Made by a program: the position numbers and the translations under genes
Notes under the pieces: generated by a model
What the model was told of the DNA's origin: nothing
Databases searched by the model: none
The model's input: the letters and a program-made list of their open reading frames with translations, nothing else
DNA from: Actinoallomurus vinaceus
GTDB taxonomy: Bacteria > Actinomycetota > Actinomycetes > Streptosporangiales > Streptosporangiaceae
Assembly: GCF_039542055.1 (NCBI RefSeq)
Contig: NZ_BAABHK010000023.1
Location: 1 to 64,000 of the forward strand
DNA: 64,000 bases
Direction of reading: 5' to 3'
Shown here: piece after piece, positions 33,549 through 43,781 of the stretch
Layout of the letters: every line of letters starts with the position of its first letter
How positions within the stretch are numbered: position 1 is the stretch's first letter

Positions 33549-33621
33549 AGGGAGTGGCCTACCCCAGAGAGGCACATACTGGACCTTTTCGGACGGCTCG
33601 CGCGCTCATAACGTGCTGTCC

Positions 33622-34221
33622 ATGACGAGTACATGGTTCGAGCGGCCGGCCCTGACCGGACGCCACGTCCGTCTGGAGCCGCTCGGTCCCGAGCACGCCG
33701 AGGGACTCCTCGAGGCGGGTAAGGACCCGGAGGTCTGGCGGTGGCTGAACGTCCGGCAGCCCGCCGACCTCGACGAGGCACGCCGCATGGTCGAGAACGA
33801 CCTGGCCCAGACGGCCCGCGGAACGCGCCTGCCCTGGGTTCAGATCGACGCGGCCACCGGAGAGGTCGCCGGGACGACGTCGTACTACGAGATCGAACCG
33901 GCGCATCGCGGCCTGTGCATCGGGCACACGTGGATCGGCGCCCGCTGGCAGCGGACGGCGCTCAACACCGAGGCCAAGCTCCTCCTGCTGGAGCGGGCGT
34001 TCGACGTGCTGGGCGCCAACCGGGTGGGCTGGCACACCCATCACCGCAACGAACGCTCACAACGGGCCATCGAACGCCTCGGCGCGCAGCGGGAAGGGGT
34101 ACTGCGCAGCCACCGCATCCTGCCCGACGGCTCCGTCCGGGACACCGTCTGCTATTCGTTGATCGCGCCGGAGTGGCCCGCCGCCCGCGACCGGTTGCGT
34201 GCGCGTCTCGCGACAGGCTGA
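33622..34221 (+). CDS. GNAT family N-acetyltransferase (RimJ/RimL-like)
   Basis: 199 residues. The Acetyltransf_3 pattern is clear: LTGRHVRLEPLGPEHAEGLL at the start, then IGHTWIGARWQRTALNTEAK (acetyl-CoA site) and VGWHTHHRNERSQRAIERLGAQREGV. The tail VRDTVCYSLIAPEWP is also typical. It probably acetylates a protein N-terminus or small amine. The ATG at 33622 is listed, and an in-frame GTG lies nine bases upstream. It is convergent with the serine hydrolase gene, with a hairpin terminator between. Confidence 0.92.
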   Translation: MTSTWFERPALTGRHVRLEPLGPEHAEGLLEAGKDPEVWRWLNVRQPADLDEARRMVENDLAQTARGTRLPWVQIDAATGEVAGTTSYYEIEPAHRGLCIGHTWIGARWQRTALNTEAKLLLLERAFDVLGANRVGWHTHHRNERSQRAIERLGAQREGVLRSHRILPDGSVRDTVCYSLIAPEWPAARDRLRARLATG

Positions 34222-34240
34222 GCGGTCGCACGTGAATGCG

Positions 34241-34287
34241 GACGGCCGCCGTGCGGGCTCCTTGCGGGAGACCTCACGGCGGCCGTC
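34241..34287. terminator. Bidirectional hairpin terminator
   Basis: GACGGCCGCCGTG (34241-34253) pairs perfectly with CACGGCGGCCGTC (34275-34287) around a 21-base loop that has its own small CTCC/GGAG stem. CACGTGA/TCACGTG just outside extends the structure. It lies between convergent genes. Confidence 0.85.
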
Positions 34288-34329
34288 TCTCACGTGGCGG
34301 GGCGGGATCGGACTCCCGTCACCGCACGC

Positions 34330-35790
34330 TCATCGCCGGTTAGCGGCGGCGGCGCCTCCGAACGAGGCCTCGTACTTGTCGATGGCCAGGCCGAGCTGGG
34401 CGTACTTCTCGCTGTAGGCGACCGGGTGGGCGCCCGGGGCCGTCGGCGGGCGGTTCGGGTCCTGGTACTGGTCACCGAGGTTGGAGAACACCGCGATGAT
34501 GTAGTTGCGGCCGTTCTTGCCGGGCAGGGACTTGACGATGCCCGCGTCGCTTCCGGAGTTGGAGACCAGGCCGGTCTTGTGGGCGAAGGTCACCTCGGCG
34601 TTGGCGTTGCAGGGCCGCACGTCGTGCTGGTAGGCGGCACCGTCGACGGTCACGGTGCCGTCGGCTGCGATCCACCGCTGCGGCTCGACCGCCGGGATGC
34701 CGGGGGCCGGGTAGTCCGCACCGCACCAGTTCGTGGTGGACAGCACGTCGTTCATGCCCTGGTCGCCGAGCTCCTTCTTGAAGAACTCACGCGACGAGGG
34801 GCTGAGCACGTCGGCGGTGACCGCATTGCCGTTCGACGCGGTCCAGACGGTGCCCGGGGCGCCGTTGATGAGGGCCAGGAGCTTGGCGGTGTCGATCGAG
34901 CTCATCGTGACCGGGTTGCTCCAGTGCCCGCCGTTGGCCGGGTTGGTCTCCTTGACCTGCAGCGTCTCCAGACCCAGGTTCTGGAACGTCTGGTTCAGGT
35001 CGTTCACGGCATCGTGGTCCCACAGCATCTTCAGCAGCGCGCACGAGGCGCCGTTGGAGGACCAGGTCAGCGACGCGTCAACGTAGTTGCGGATCGTGTC
35101 GCTGGTGGCCCCGCCGCACAGCGAGCTGACCGTGGTGGGGTTGTAGGCGTAGGTGTCGTCCAGGCTGATGACGCCCTTGTCGACCAGCCGCAGCACCCCG
35201 AAGTTGATCATCAGCTTCAGGACCGAGGCCGGGTAGGGCAGCATGAAGTCGGTCGAGGCGTTCTCCCGGCCCGGCACCACGTCGATCGTGCCCTGGGCGT
35301 GGTTGGTGTACCACCCGGAGTCGTCCCACTGCCGCCAGCGCACGTCGCTGGTGTGGAAGTTCTTGTCCAACGGGATGATCTTCCCGTGCGGGTACTGCGG
35401 GCTCATCAGCACCGTGCCCGCCGAGACCGGGCGGTTGTTCGCGTCCAGCTCGATGACGGTGGCGTCCACCTGCGGCTGCTGGGAGATCGGCTGGTTGCCC
35501 GCCGCCGCGGCGTACGTCTTGGCACGCTGCTCCGGCGTCTTGGCGTCCTTGTCGACCGAGTTCGCCTTGAGGGCGCGCACGGCGGTGGCCGTGGTGGGCG
35601 GGTCGGTGTCGATGACCTCTTGGAACTTCAGGCCGTCCATCGTCTGCTGAAGCATGTCGGCGATGGCGGTGATGGGCGGCGGGTCCGTGTCGGCACGTGC
35701 CGCCGGAGCCGGCGCGACGGCCGATCCCAGCAGCGCGCCGGCGGCCACCAGACCGACCACACCCCGATTACACAGGCGAGAGATCTTCAT
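34330..35790 (-). CDS. Secreted serine hydrolase, class A beta-lactamase-like
   Basis: 486 residues. Sec signal peptide with a hydrophobic core GVVGLVAAGALLGSAVAP and a cleavage site near ARA-DT. The penicillin-recognising motifs are PYPASVLKLM (S189-x-x-K192), the mid-domain Ser/Asn region around SSNGASCALL, and HKTGLVSNSG (KTG). The protein is longer than true class A beta-lactamases, with about 150 extra N-terminal residues, so a role in cell-wall turnover or ester hydrolysis is as likely as antibiotic resistance. The ATG at 35790 gives the signal peptide. Confidence 0.88.
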   Translation of the reverse strand: MKISRLCNRGVVGLVAAGALLGSAVAPAPAARADTDPPPITAIADMLQQTMDGLKFQEVIDTDPPTTATAVRALKANSVDKDAKTPEQRAKTYAAAAGNQPISQQPQVDATVIELDANNRPVSAGTVLMSPQYPHGKIIPLDKNFHTSDVRWRQWDDSGWYTNHAQGTIDVVPGRENASTDFMLPYPASVLKLMINFGVLRLVDKGVISLDDTYAYNPTTVSSLCGGATSDTIRNYVDASLTWSSNGASCALLKMLWDHDAVNDLNQTFQNLGLETLQVKETNPANGGHWSNPVTMSSIDTAKLLALINGAPGTVWTASNGNAVTADVLSPSSREFFKKELGDQGMNDVLSTTNWCGADYPAPGIPAVEPQRWIAADGTVTVDGAAYQHDVRPCNANAEVTFAHKTGLVSNSGSDAGIVKSLPGKNGRNYIIAVFSNLGDQYQDPNRPPTAPGAHPVAYSEKYAQLGLAIDKYEASFGGAAAANRR

Positions 35791-35947
35791 GATCGACACG
35801 CTAGTGAACAAGATCACCAGCGCAGCGATCTTCGCCGAATCTTCGCTATGTGATCTATCTCCCGGAAGAAAACCGCAACCGATCCGAGCCCGTCGGGAAA
35901 GCCCCCCGCCGACGCGGCGCTACCAGCAGAGCTGACGGCACCGGCGG

Positions 35948-36649
35948 TCAGGGGTTCTTGCGCCAGACCAGGGCGGCGGAGATCGGGTGGTTGCGGTAGC
36001 GCTCCCACTTGGGTTTCACGGCGAGCCAGCGGTCGTCGATGACGCCCTCCCGCATCTCGACGAGGCGCCAGCCCGCCGCGACGCCGGCCATGACGTGGTC
36101 GCTCAGCAGGTGGACGTGCGTCGTGATGGCGATCGGCTCGCCGGACTCGCTGGTGAAGTGGGTCGGCATGCCGGACGCCATGATGAAGTGCGGGTGGAAC
36201 GCCACGATCACGCACCGCGCGCCCGGCTCCGCCAGCCGCCAGGCCTCGGCGTAGAACGGCTTCAGGTCGGCCAGGTGCTCGTCGATGAGCGAGGCGATGA
36301 CCAGGTCGTACGCGCCCGTGTCGAGCCCGGTCTCCGTCACGTCGGCCTCGAACAGCCGGTCGTGGCCGCCCTTCGAACGCGCGACCGCGAGCATCTCGGG
36401 AGTCAGGTCCACGCCGTCGATGGCGGCCACCCCGTGGCGCCGCAGCCAGGCGGCCGTGCGCCCGGTGCCGCACCCCAGGTCGGCGGCGCACCGGACCGTC
36501 CTCCACGACGGCTCGGTGAGCTCATCGAGCAGCGCGAGGTCCATGACGTCCTCGACCGTCTCCTCGTACGTGCCCACCCATTGCCCGTAGCCGGTCCGTA
36601 CGTCCACCATCCGGTAACCGCGCGTATCGAAGTCAGCGAACTGCACCAT
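35948..36649 (-). CDS. Class I SAM-dependent methyltransferase
   Basis: 233 residues. Motif I AADLGCGTGRTAAWL, motif II-like IDGVDLTPEMLAVARSKGG and the region YDLVIASLIDEHLADL show a Rossmann methyltransferase. The end ALVWRKNP is typical of small-molecule methyltransferases. It stands between the serine hydrolase and the AAA+ operon, 63 bp after the ATPase stop, and may read through from that operon. Substrate unknown. Confidence 0.9.
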   Translation of the reverse strand: MVQFADFDTRGYRMVDVRTGYGQWVGTYEETVEDVMDLALLDELTEPSWRTVRCAADLGCGTGRTAAWLRRHGVAAIDGVDLTPEMLAVARSKGGHDRLFEADVTETGLDTGAYDLVIASLIDEHLADLKPFYAEAWRLAEPGARCVIVAFHPHFIMASGMPTHFTSESGEPIAITTHVHLLSDHVMAGVAAGWRLVEMREGVIDDRWLAVKPKWERYRNHPISAALVWRKNP

Positions 36650-36712
36650 GCGGCCAAGTATCGAAGGCCGCTTACGGAACCGCGATCGAATATCGGTTAC
36701 CGGACGGTCCGG

Positions 36713-39700
36713 TCAGAGGCGGCCGTCGGTGGCTCGGGTGATGGCGGTCTCGACGGCGGCGACGCGGTCGGCGAGGAGGCCGAGCGCGCCGACCGCCCTG
36801 GTCATCGGGTCGTCCTCCGCGCCGCCGAGGGCCTGGGAGCGCTGGTAGGCGGCCTTGACCGCGGCCCAGCGCTCGGTCCGGTCGGCGGTGAGGGTGCCGC
36901 GCAGCTCGCCCAGTTTGAGCAGGTTCGCCTCGGCGCCGGAGGCGAGGGTCTGGGCCTCGCCGACGTAGTGGTCGTCGATCGCGGCCTCCAGCTCGGCCTC
37001 GTTCATCACCGGCACGATCCGCTCGGCGAGCTTGTTCATGTCCCGGTACGAGCCCTGCAGCTGGAACGGCGGCTCGGTGCGGGAGGCGTCGGCCTGGGCG
37101 GCCGAGGCGATGTACGCGCGGTTCGCGGCGAGCAGGACCTCCCGGACGCGCAGCAGCCGGCGCATGACGGCGGTGATCTGCTCGACCTCCGGACCGGAGT
37201 ACGGGTGGGCGAGCCGGTCCGGCGACACGGTCGTGTCGCCCTGCGCGAGCCGGACGAACAGCTCCACGTCGCCGCGCTCCCGGGTCGACAGCGGCGCGAG
37301 CACGGGGTTGGAGGTGAGGGCGTTCTCCAGGTAGCTGAGCGCGAACAGGTCCTCGCGGCCGGACAGCACGTCGCCGAGGTTCCACACGTCGGCGCGGTTG
37401 GCCAGCATGTCGGGGATCCGGAAGCGCTGCCCGGACTCGGTGTACGGGTTGCCGGCCATGCAGACCGCGAAGCGCTTGCCGCGCAGGTCGTACGTGCGGG
37501 TGCGGCCGTCCCAGACGCCCTCGATGCGGCGCTGGGCGTCGCAGAGGGAGATGAACTTCTGCAGCAGCTCCGGTGAGGTGTGCTGGATGTCGTCGAGGTA
37601 GAGCAGGACGTTGTTGCCCATCTCCAGGGCAAAGTTGATCTTCTCGACCTCCTGGCGGGCGGTCGCGTCGGGCGCGTCCGCCGGGTCGAGGGAGGTGACC
37701 GACGGGCCGAGCGCCGGGCCGTTGACCTTGACGAACATCAGCCCGAGCCGCCCCGCGACGTACTCCATCAGGGTCGTCTTGCCGTAGCCGGGCGGGGAGA
37801 TGAGCAGCAGCAGGCCCATCTGGTCGGTGCGCTTGGCGTCGCCGGCGGCCCCGAGCTGCTTGGCGAGGTTGTCGCCGATGAGCGGCAGGTACACCTCGTC
37901 CAGCAGCCGGTTGCGCACGAACGAGCTGAGCACACGCGGGCGGTACTCCTCCAGCCGCAGCCGCCCCCGCTCGGCGCCGACCAGCTCACCGCGGAGCCGC
38001 TGGTACGCGCGGTAGGCGGGCACCCGCTCGGCACGGAACCGGCCGGTCCGGGCGACGCTCTCGTCCAGGCGCAGCTCCATCCGGCGGCCGGTGATCCGCG
38101 GGTGCGCGCCCAGCAGGCCCTCGACGGTCGCCGTCAGGGGCGACGACACGTCGTACCGGTCGAGCGGGCCGCACAGCTCGATCGCCACGGCCTCGGCGAG
38201 GTCGTCGGCCGGCAGGCCGGTCGTGGCGAGGTACGAGCCGAGCCACGCCTCGATGAGCTGCTGCCGGGCGGCCAGGCCGCCGTGGTCGAGGGCGCGCAGG
38301 TCGTCGCGGTAGCCCGGGGCTCCGCCGAGCGCGGTACGGAAGCCGTCGAGCAGCGAGCGCGCCCCCGCGCCGGTGACGAACCCGGCGGGCTCGGTGGCGA
38401 GCTCCTCGAACAGGTACTCCCCGATCAGGTCGCCGGTGTCGTCCGGCGGCAGGATCCGGGTGGCCGCCTCGGGGCCGTGCAGCGCGTTGGCGGTGAGGAA
38501 GGCGAGGGTTGCGGCGGTCAGCTCCCGGCGCAGCACCCCGGCCGCCGGGGGCTCCCCGAACGCCGCGCGAGCGCGGGCCAGCGACGCGGCGCGGGTCGTC
38601 CAGGTCCCGCGCGACGCCTCGTCGGCGCCGTACGCCCAGAACAGCTGGGCGGCGGCGCGGGCGGCGGGCGGGTAGCGCAGCAGGCCCGCGCCGTCCCGCA
38701 GCCGCAGCAGTGCGTCGAGGATCAGCGCGGCGTCGTGGTCGTGCACGCCGCGCTCGTACCCCTCGTCGTAGCGGGCCTCGGCGGCCGTACGGACGACGGC
38801 GAGCAGTTCGCCTTCTTCGGCGGCGCGGCGGAGGACGTCGGCCGGGGTCCCGGCGAGGATCTCCGCCGCGAGGTACTCCCCGCGGTACACCTCGGCGGTC
38901 TCCGAGACCAGCGTCTGGTCCCAGTACGGGCGGGTCGCCGCGAAGGCCGGGTCGCAAACCGGGGACCGGTAGTCGGTCGCGGTCACGGCGTACGCCATGC
39001 CGCCGTCGTGCGGGACGAGGGTCAGGTCGACGGGCTGGGTGTTGACCGCGAACCGGTGCGCGCCGAGCCGGATGCTCTCGCCGCCGTCCTCGTACAGGTC
39101 GGCGCGGTCGCGCAGGGCCCGGCCCGCCTCCTGCCGGGCGGTCTTGAGCAGCCCGTCGATCTCCTCGGCGCGTACGGCGTCCCCGGCGGCGCGCAGCTGC
39201 TCGACGACGGAGCGGACCTTCTCCACCATCGGGTCGGCGGCGAAGTAGGCGTTGATCTCGTCGAGGGATTCGAGCGCGGCGGCGCGGCGGCGGACGCCGA
39301 CGAGGATCCGCGTCGCGGACTCGGCGAGCCGGTCGGCGCGGCGGGCGCGCTCGTCCAGCAGCGTCTGCTTGCGCGCGGAGAACGCCTCGTAGACCTCTTC
39401 GCGCTTGGCGGTGAGCTCGGCGACGAAGTCGTCGAACTCGGCGAACCGGGACTCGAGGTTCTCCAGCTGGAGCATGACGCGGCCGAGCTGGTCATCGCAG
39501 GCCTCGGGCGTGTCCGTCATGGCCAGCGCGCCGGTGACGGCCTGGCCGAGCAGCGCGAACTCGGCCGCGAACGCGGCGCGCCCCTCGGCGTCCAGGAGCT
39601 CCCGGCGGCGGGCGTCGAGCGTGGCCTGCGCCCGGTTGATGCCGGCGAGCACCTCGCCGACCCGCTCCAGGATCGAGGTGCGCACGGTCGCGTCGGTGAT

Positions 39701-41650
39701 GTCGAGGGTGCCGACGACGTCGGTGACGACCTCCAGGCCCTCGTACTGCTCGGCCAGCCGTTCGCGGATCGGGACGGCCTCGGCCGTCGCGGCCATCGCC
39801 TCGATCGCGGCGAGCAGCCGGTCGATCTCCTCGTGGTAGGCGGTGAACGCCTCGGGCTCGCGCAGGAACTCGACCGCGCGGCGTCCCGTTGCGGCCAGCT
39901 CATCGGTCAGCCGGTCGGCCAGCCCGTCGATCCGCGCGAGGTCGGCGTACCGCATGTCGCGGAGGGTGACGAGGCGGCCCTGGGCGCGGCGCAGCTCGGT
40001 CAGCCGGGTCACCCAGCCGTCGGCGGTGTCCGGAGAGTCGCCGCGGGTGACCCGGATCAGCGCCGTGATCTTCTCGTCGGCCTCGGTGAGCGCGGTCGCG
40101 GCCTGGGCGGTGAGCCGCTGGACGGTCTCGAACTCCTCGAGGACCTGCCCCGCCGTCCCCCGTACGTCGGCGAGCGGGACGCGCAGGTCGCCGAGTTCGG
40201 GGTCGCCGAGCCAGTGGAAGTGGTCGAAGGCCCGCTCGCACCCGGCGATCAGCGCCTCGAACACGCCCGCCGTCGGGGTGGTCTCCTCGACCATGCGGGC
40301 CACCGACAGGCAGTCGGAGATGCCCCGGACCAGGTCGGCGTTGCCCACCCGTTCCAGCGGCCCGGTGCCGGCCGGCTGCGCCGCCGCGTACGCGTCCGAC
40401 AGGTACGGCGTCTGCCACACCTGCATCGCGTGCACGCGGGTCGGCTCGCCCGTGTCGGCGCGGAACACCACGAGGGTGCCGTCGTCGAACAGCGAGTAGC
40501 CGTGGCAGGTGATCGGGGTGGCGACCTCCTTGCGGATCACGTTGTACGGCAGCAGGAGGTAGCGGCCGGCCTCGCGGGCGTGGAAGACGTACAGCACGTC
40601 CTCGCCGTTGGTGGAGCGGATGACCCGCTCGTACTCCAGCCGGTCGACGTCCGTGTCGAACGTCTTCGCCGCGCCGGTCACCAGGTAGTAGCCGCCGGGG
40701 AAGATGATGCCGTGGTCCTCCGGCAGCCGCCGGCACGCCTGCCCGATGCCGTCCAGGCGCACGACCGTCTTCGTGTGCGTGTTGAAGACGAGGTACCGCC
40801 AGTCGTTCTCCTTGTACGGGCGGACGCGCAGCAGGATGAGCGCGCCGACGCGGGCGTACTGCACCTCGGCGTCGGCGAGGCTCTGCAGCGGCTCGTCGAC
40901 CGGCTCGCGGTAGATGCCCTCGCCGGTCTCGGTGTTGTTCTCGATCTTGACGGTGAGGTCGCCGCCCACCGTCTCGACGAAGACCTCGTCCTCGATCGAG
41001 ATGTGCGGGTGACGGCCGAGAATGTGGTCGTCGCGGGTGGTCGCGACCCACTCGAAGTCGTACCGGGGCGGGAAGACATGGTCCGGCTCGCCCAGGTTGT
41101 CCAGGTACGTGGCGGTGCCGTCGACGTCGACCGTCCAGCGCAGCACGCGGGTGTCGTGCTCGGCTTCCAGACCGGTCTGGAAGACCGCCAGCAGCTTGCC
41201 CTCGACGTGCCGCAACTGCAGCAGCCGGGCATCACGGTAGTAGCGGTACAGCTCGCCGAAGTCGCGCTCGAAGCCCGGGTCGCGCAGCACCTCCGGCGCG
41301 TCGTCGGTGGCCTCGAACCGGAACTCGTCGCCGTCCCGGACGAACCGGTACAGGGCGAACACGTCGCCGACGGTCGTCTGCGGCCGCAGCCCGATGAACA
41401 CGTTGAAGCCGAACAGCATGAGCCCGCCGACCGCGGCGATGTCGCGCGGCACGCAGTTGTGCTCGGTTCGAATCCGCTCCGTGCCGACCAGCCGCAGCTC
41501 CGTGCCGCCGAACACCTCCAGCCGCCGGGCGTTCAGCGCCTCGGCCCGCCGGACCAGCTCCTTGGCCTGCTCGCCGAGCCGGGCGCGGAGCACCTCGTAG
41601 GTGCCCGCGTCCAGGCTCGGCGCGGCAGGCGTCTCCCCGCCCTCGGTCAC
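36713..41650 (-). CDS. Giant AAA+ ATPase (DUF3686/DNA-repair-ATPase type)
   Basis: 1645 residues. The N-terminal ~450 residues form a beta-rich, propeller-like region (FGFNVFIGLRP, RYLVFNTHTKTVVRLDG). A long helical/coiled-coil middle (about 480-900) follows, then a linker, and a C-terminal AAA+ module near 1270-1450. Walker A is SPPGYGKTTLMEY, Walker B is NVLLYLDDIQHTS, and sensor-like MAGNPYT follows. Databases name such proteins DNA repair ATPase, but direct evidence for repair is slight. It is the last gene of an operon with an NfeD-like protein and a flotillin. The GTG start at 41650 follows GAGGA. Confidence 0.85.
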   Translation of the reverse strand: MTEGGETPAAPSLDAGTYEVLRARLGEQAKELVRRAEALNARRLEVFGGTELRLVGTERIRTEHNCVPRDIAAVGGLMLFGFNVFIGLRPQTTVGDVFALYRFVRDGDEFRFEATDDAPEVLRDPGFERDFGELYRYYRDARLLQLRHVEGKLLAVFQTGLEAEHDTRVLRWTVDVDGTATYLDNLGEPDHVFPPRYDFEWVATTRDDHILGRHPHISIEDEVFVETVGGDLTVKIENNTETGEGIYREPVDEPLQSLADAEVQYARVGALILLRVRPYKENDWRYLVFNTHTKTVVRLDGIGQACRRLPEDHGIIFPGGYYLVTGAAKTFDTDVDRLEYERVIRSTNGEDVLYVFHAREAGRYLLLPYNVIRKEVATPITCHGYSLFDDGTLVVFRADTGEPTRVHAMQVWQTPYLSDAYAAAQPAGTGPLERVGNADLVRGISDCLSVARMVEETTPTAGVFEALIAGCERAFDHFHWLGDPELGDLRVPLADVRGTAGQVLEEFETVQRLTAQAATALTEADEKITALIRVTRGDSPDTADGWVTRLTELRRAQGRLVTLRDMRYADLARIDGLADRLTDELAATGRRAVEFLREPEAFTAYHEEIDRLLAAIEAMAATAEAVPIRERLAEQYEGLEVVTDVVGTLDITDATVRTSILERVGEVLAGINRAQATLDARRRELLDAEGRAAFAAEFALLGQAVTGALAMTDTPEACDDQLGRVMLQLENLESRFAEFDDFVAELTAKREEVYEAFSARKQTLLDERARRADRLAESATRILVGVRRRAAALESLDEINAYFAADPMVEKVRSVVEQLRAAGDAVRAEEIDGLLKTARQEAGRALRDRADLYEDGGESIRLGAHRFAVNTQPVDLTLVPHDGGMAYAVTATDYRSPVCDPAFAATRPYWDQTLVSETAEVYRGEYLAAEILAGTPADVLRRAAEEGELLAVVRTAAEARYDEGYERGVHDHDAALILDALLRLRDGAGLLRYPPAARAAAQLFWAYGADEASRGTWTTRAASLARARAAFGEPPAAGVLRRELTAATLAFLTANALHGPEAATRILPPDDTGDLIGEYLFEELATEPAGFVTGAGARSLLDGFRTALGGAPGYRDDLRALDHGGLAARQQLIEAWLGSYLATTGLPADDLAEAVAIELCGPLDRYDVSSPLTATVEGLLGAHPRITGRRMELRLDESVARTGRFRAERVPAYRAYQRLRGELVGAERGRLRLEEYRPRVLSSFVRNRLLDEVYLPLIGDNLAKQLGAAGDAKRTDQMGLLLLISPPGYGKTTLMEYVAGRLGLMFVKVNGPALGPSVTSLDPADAPDATARQEVEKINFALEMGNNVLLYLDDIQHTSPELLQKFISLCDAQRRIEGVWDGRTRTYDLRGKRFAVCMAGNPYTESGQRFRIPDMLANRADVWNLGDVLSGREDLFALSYLENALTSNPVLAPLSTRERGDVELFVRLAQGDTTVSPDRLAHPYSGPEVEQITAVMRRLLRVREVLLAANRAYIASAAQADASRTEPPFQLQGSYRDMNKLAERIVPVMNEAELEAAIDDHYVGEAQTLASGAEANLLKLGELRGTLTADRTERWAAVKAAYQRSQALGGAEDDPMTRAVGALGLLADRVAAVETAITRATDGRL

Positions 41651-41681
41651 GCGATTCCTCTGGTCCTCGTGGTGATCCGGC

Positions 41682-43757
41682 TCAGCTCTCGACCACTGCC
41701 ATGTTGGAGATCGCGGCGTCGGCCACGCCGAGACGCTCGGCCTGGTCGAGCAGCTCACGGGCCTTCTCGCCGTCGCTGCCACCGGCCTTGATCCGCTGCG
41801 CCAGCAGTGCGGACAGGGTCAGGTTCTTCACGTCGTCGGTCTTGATCGACCCGATAAGCCGGGCCAGGTCCTCCGGCATGCTGCGCGAGCCGTTCAGCCA
41901 GGGGCCCGCGAACCGCTGCGCCACCTCGGAGTGCTCGACGAACCCGTCGACGCCCTTGCCGATGCTGATCGCGCCGACGACCCGGTCGAAGAAGGCGCTG
42001 TCGCCGCCGACGATGTCGATGTCGGCCTTCTCCAGGCCGGCGGCGAGCACCGACGCCTGGGCCTCGACGACCTCGCGCTGCACGTTGAGCCCGGCGAGCC
42101 GGACCTCCTTCTCGGCCTCCAGCCGCAGGCGGTACTCCTCGTGACCACGGGTGGCGTCGTCCATCGCGGCCATGCCGGCGGCCTTGTCGGTGAGACCTTC
42201 GGCCTCGGCCTTGAGCTTCTCGCGGATGCCGTCCGCGTCGGCGAGGGCCTGCTCGCGGTTCGCGACGGCGGCGGCGCGCCCGATCTTCTCGGCTCCCTCG
42301 GCCTCGGCCAGGGCCTTCTCGCGGTTGACGGTGGCCTCGGCGCGGCCGACCTTCTCGGTCGCCTCCGCGTCGCGCTCGCGCACCTGGACGGCGGCCAGGC
42401 CCTCGGCGGCGGCCTCCGCCTGGATGCCCTCGGCGAGCCGGATCTTGGACTGGGCGTCGAGCTCGGAGGTCTTCTGCCGCGCCTCGGCCAGCAGCACCTC
42501 CTCGCGGGCCTTGAACTTGGCGGCCTCCTCGGCCGCCTCGGCCGCCTTGATGTCCTTGACCAGGTTCTCCTGGGCCTCCGCCTCGGCCTGGATGATCAGG
42601 GCCTGGCGGGTCCGCTCGGCCTCCTCGACCATCCGCAGCTTCTTGATGCCCTCTTCCTGCTCGGCGACGGTCTTCTCCACCGCGATCCGCTCGCGGACGA
42701 CGTCGGCGATCTCCCGCTTCTCCGCCTCGACCTCCTTGTCCTTGGCGATGCGGGACAGCTCGGTCTCCCGTTCACGCGCGATGACCTCGAGCATGCGGTC
42801 CTTCTCGATCCGCTCGTTCTCGACGGCGATGACGCGTTCCTTGTTCTTGGCGGCGACCGCGATCTCGCGGTTGCGGTTCTCCTCCTGGACGCCGACCTGC
42901 TCGTCGGTGCGCAGGCGCGCGGTCTGCGAGGTCAGGCGCTCCTCGGCCTGCACCTTGGCGATCTCGGCCTCCTCGCGGGCCCGTACGGTCTCGATCTCCC
43001 GCTTCTTCTTGACCTCCGCCTCGGCCTGGCGGCGTTCGAGCTCGAGGATGGCCTCCCGCGCGTCGACGTTCTGGCGGGTGATCTCCTTCTCCTCGTTGCG
43101 CTGGAACTCGTTGGTGCGCACGTGCTCGATGGCCGTCAGCTCGGTGATCTTCCGGATGCCCTGGGCGTCCAGGATGTTCGTGGGGTTGAGGCTCTGCAGC
43201 GGCGTCTGCTCGAGGTGGTCGATGGCCGCGTCCTCGAGGTGGTAGCCGTTCAGATCGGTGCCGATGAGCTGCACGATCTGGTCGCGGAACTCATGCCGGT
43301 GCGTGTAGAGGTCGACGAAGTCCAGCTGCTTGCCGACCGTCTTCAGCGCCTCGGAGAACTTCGCGTTGAACAGCGTCTGCAGCGTGTCCTCGTGGCTGGC
43401 CCGCTGCGTGCCGATCGCCTGCGCCACCTGGATCACGTCCTCGACGGTCTTGTTGACCCGGACGAAGAATGTGATCTTGATGTCGGCGCGGATGTTGTCC
43501 CGGCAGATGAGGCCCTCGTGCCCGCTCCGCTCGATCTCGATGGTCTTCACCGAGATGTCCATCACCTCGGCCTTGTGCAGCACAGGCAGCACGATGGCCC
43601 CGGTGAAGGTGACGTCGACCTTCTTGATCTTGGAGATGATGAGGACCCGGCCCTGTTCGACCTTGCGGAAGAGTCTGCTGAACAGGTACGCCGTGCCCAG
43701 TGCGACGATCAGGATCGCGCCGACGAGGACGGCGATCGCGATGCCGATGGAGTCCAT
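41682..43757 (-). CDS. Flotillin-like SPFH-domain membrane protein
   Basis: 691 residues. One N-terminal TM (IGIAIAVLVGAILIVALGTAYLF), an SPFH/Band-7 domain at about 30-210 (VLHKAEVMDISVKTIEIERS, YHLEDAAIDHLEQTPL). A coiled coil of about 330 residues rich in Glu, Ala, Arg and Lys follows, with internal near-repeats (KVGRAEATVNREKALAEAEG and KIGRAAAVANREQALADADG). The flotillin C-terminal segment closes it. Flotillins form membrane scaffolds. The ATG at 43757 follows AAGGA. It lies between the NfeD-like gene and the AAA+ gene with gaps of 24 and 31 bp. Confidence 0.93.
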   Translation of the reverse strand: MDSIGIAIAVLVGAILIVALGTAYLFSRLFRKVEQGRVLIISKIKKVDVTFTGAIVLPVLHKAEVMDISVKTIEIERSGHEGLICRDNIRADIKITFFVRVNKTVEDVIQVAQAIGTQRASHEDTLQTLFNAKFSEALKTVGKQLDFVDLYTHRHEFRDQIVQLIGTDLNGYHLEDAAIDHLEQTPLQSLNPTNILDAQGIRKITELTAIEHVRTNEFQRNEEKEITRQNVDAREAILELERRQAEAEVKKKREIETVRAREEAEIAKVQAEERLTSQTARLRTDEQVGVQEENRNREIAVAAKNKERVIAVENERIEKDRMLEVIARERETELSRIAKDKEVEAEKREIADVVRERIAVEKTVAEQEEGIKKLRMVEEAERTRQALIIQAEAEAQENLVKDIKAAEAAEEAAKFKAREEVLLAEARQKTSELDAQSKIRLAEGIQAEAAAEGLAAVQVRERDAEATEKVGRAEATVNREKALAEAEGAEKIGRAAAVANREQALADADGIREKLKAEAEGLTDKAAGMAAMDDATRGHEEYRLRLEAEKEVRLAGLNVQREVVEAQASVLAAGLEKADIDIVGGDSAFFDRVVGAISIGKGVDGFVEHSEVAQRFAGPWLNGSRSMPEDLARLIGSIKTDDVKNLTLSALLAQRIKAGGSDGEKARELLDQAERLGVADAAISNMAVVES

Positions 43758-43781
43758 CAATGGTCCTTCTTACGGGGGAAT

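Noticed and set aside
41465..41475. GGTTCGAATCC, resembling a tRNA T-loop
   Set aside because: It lies inside the ATPase coding sequence and no acceptor, D or anticodon stems can be formed around it.
37580..41791. A 1403-codon plus-strand frame opposite the AAA+ ATPase
   Set aside because: The minus-strand frame has Walker motifs, a ribosome site and operon partners. The plus-strand product has none.
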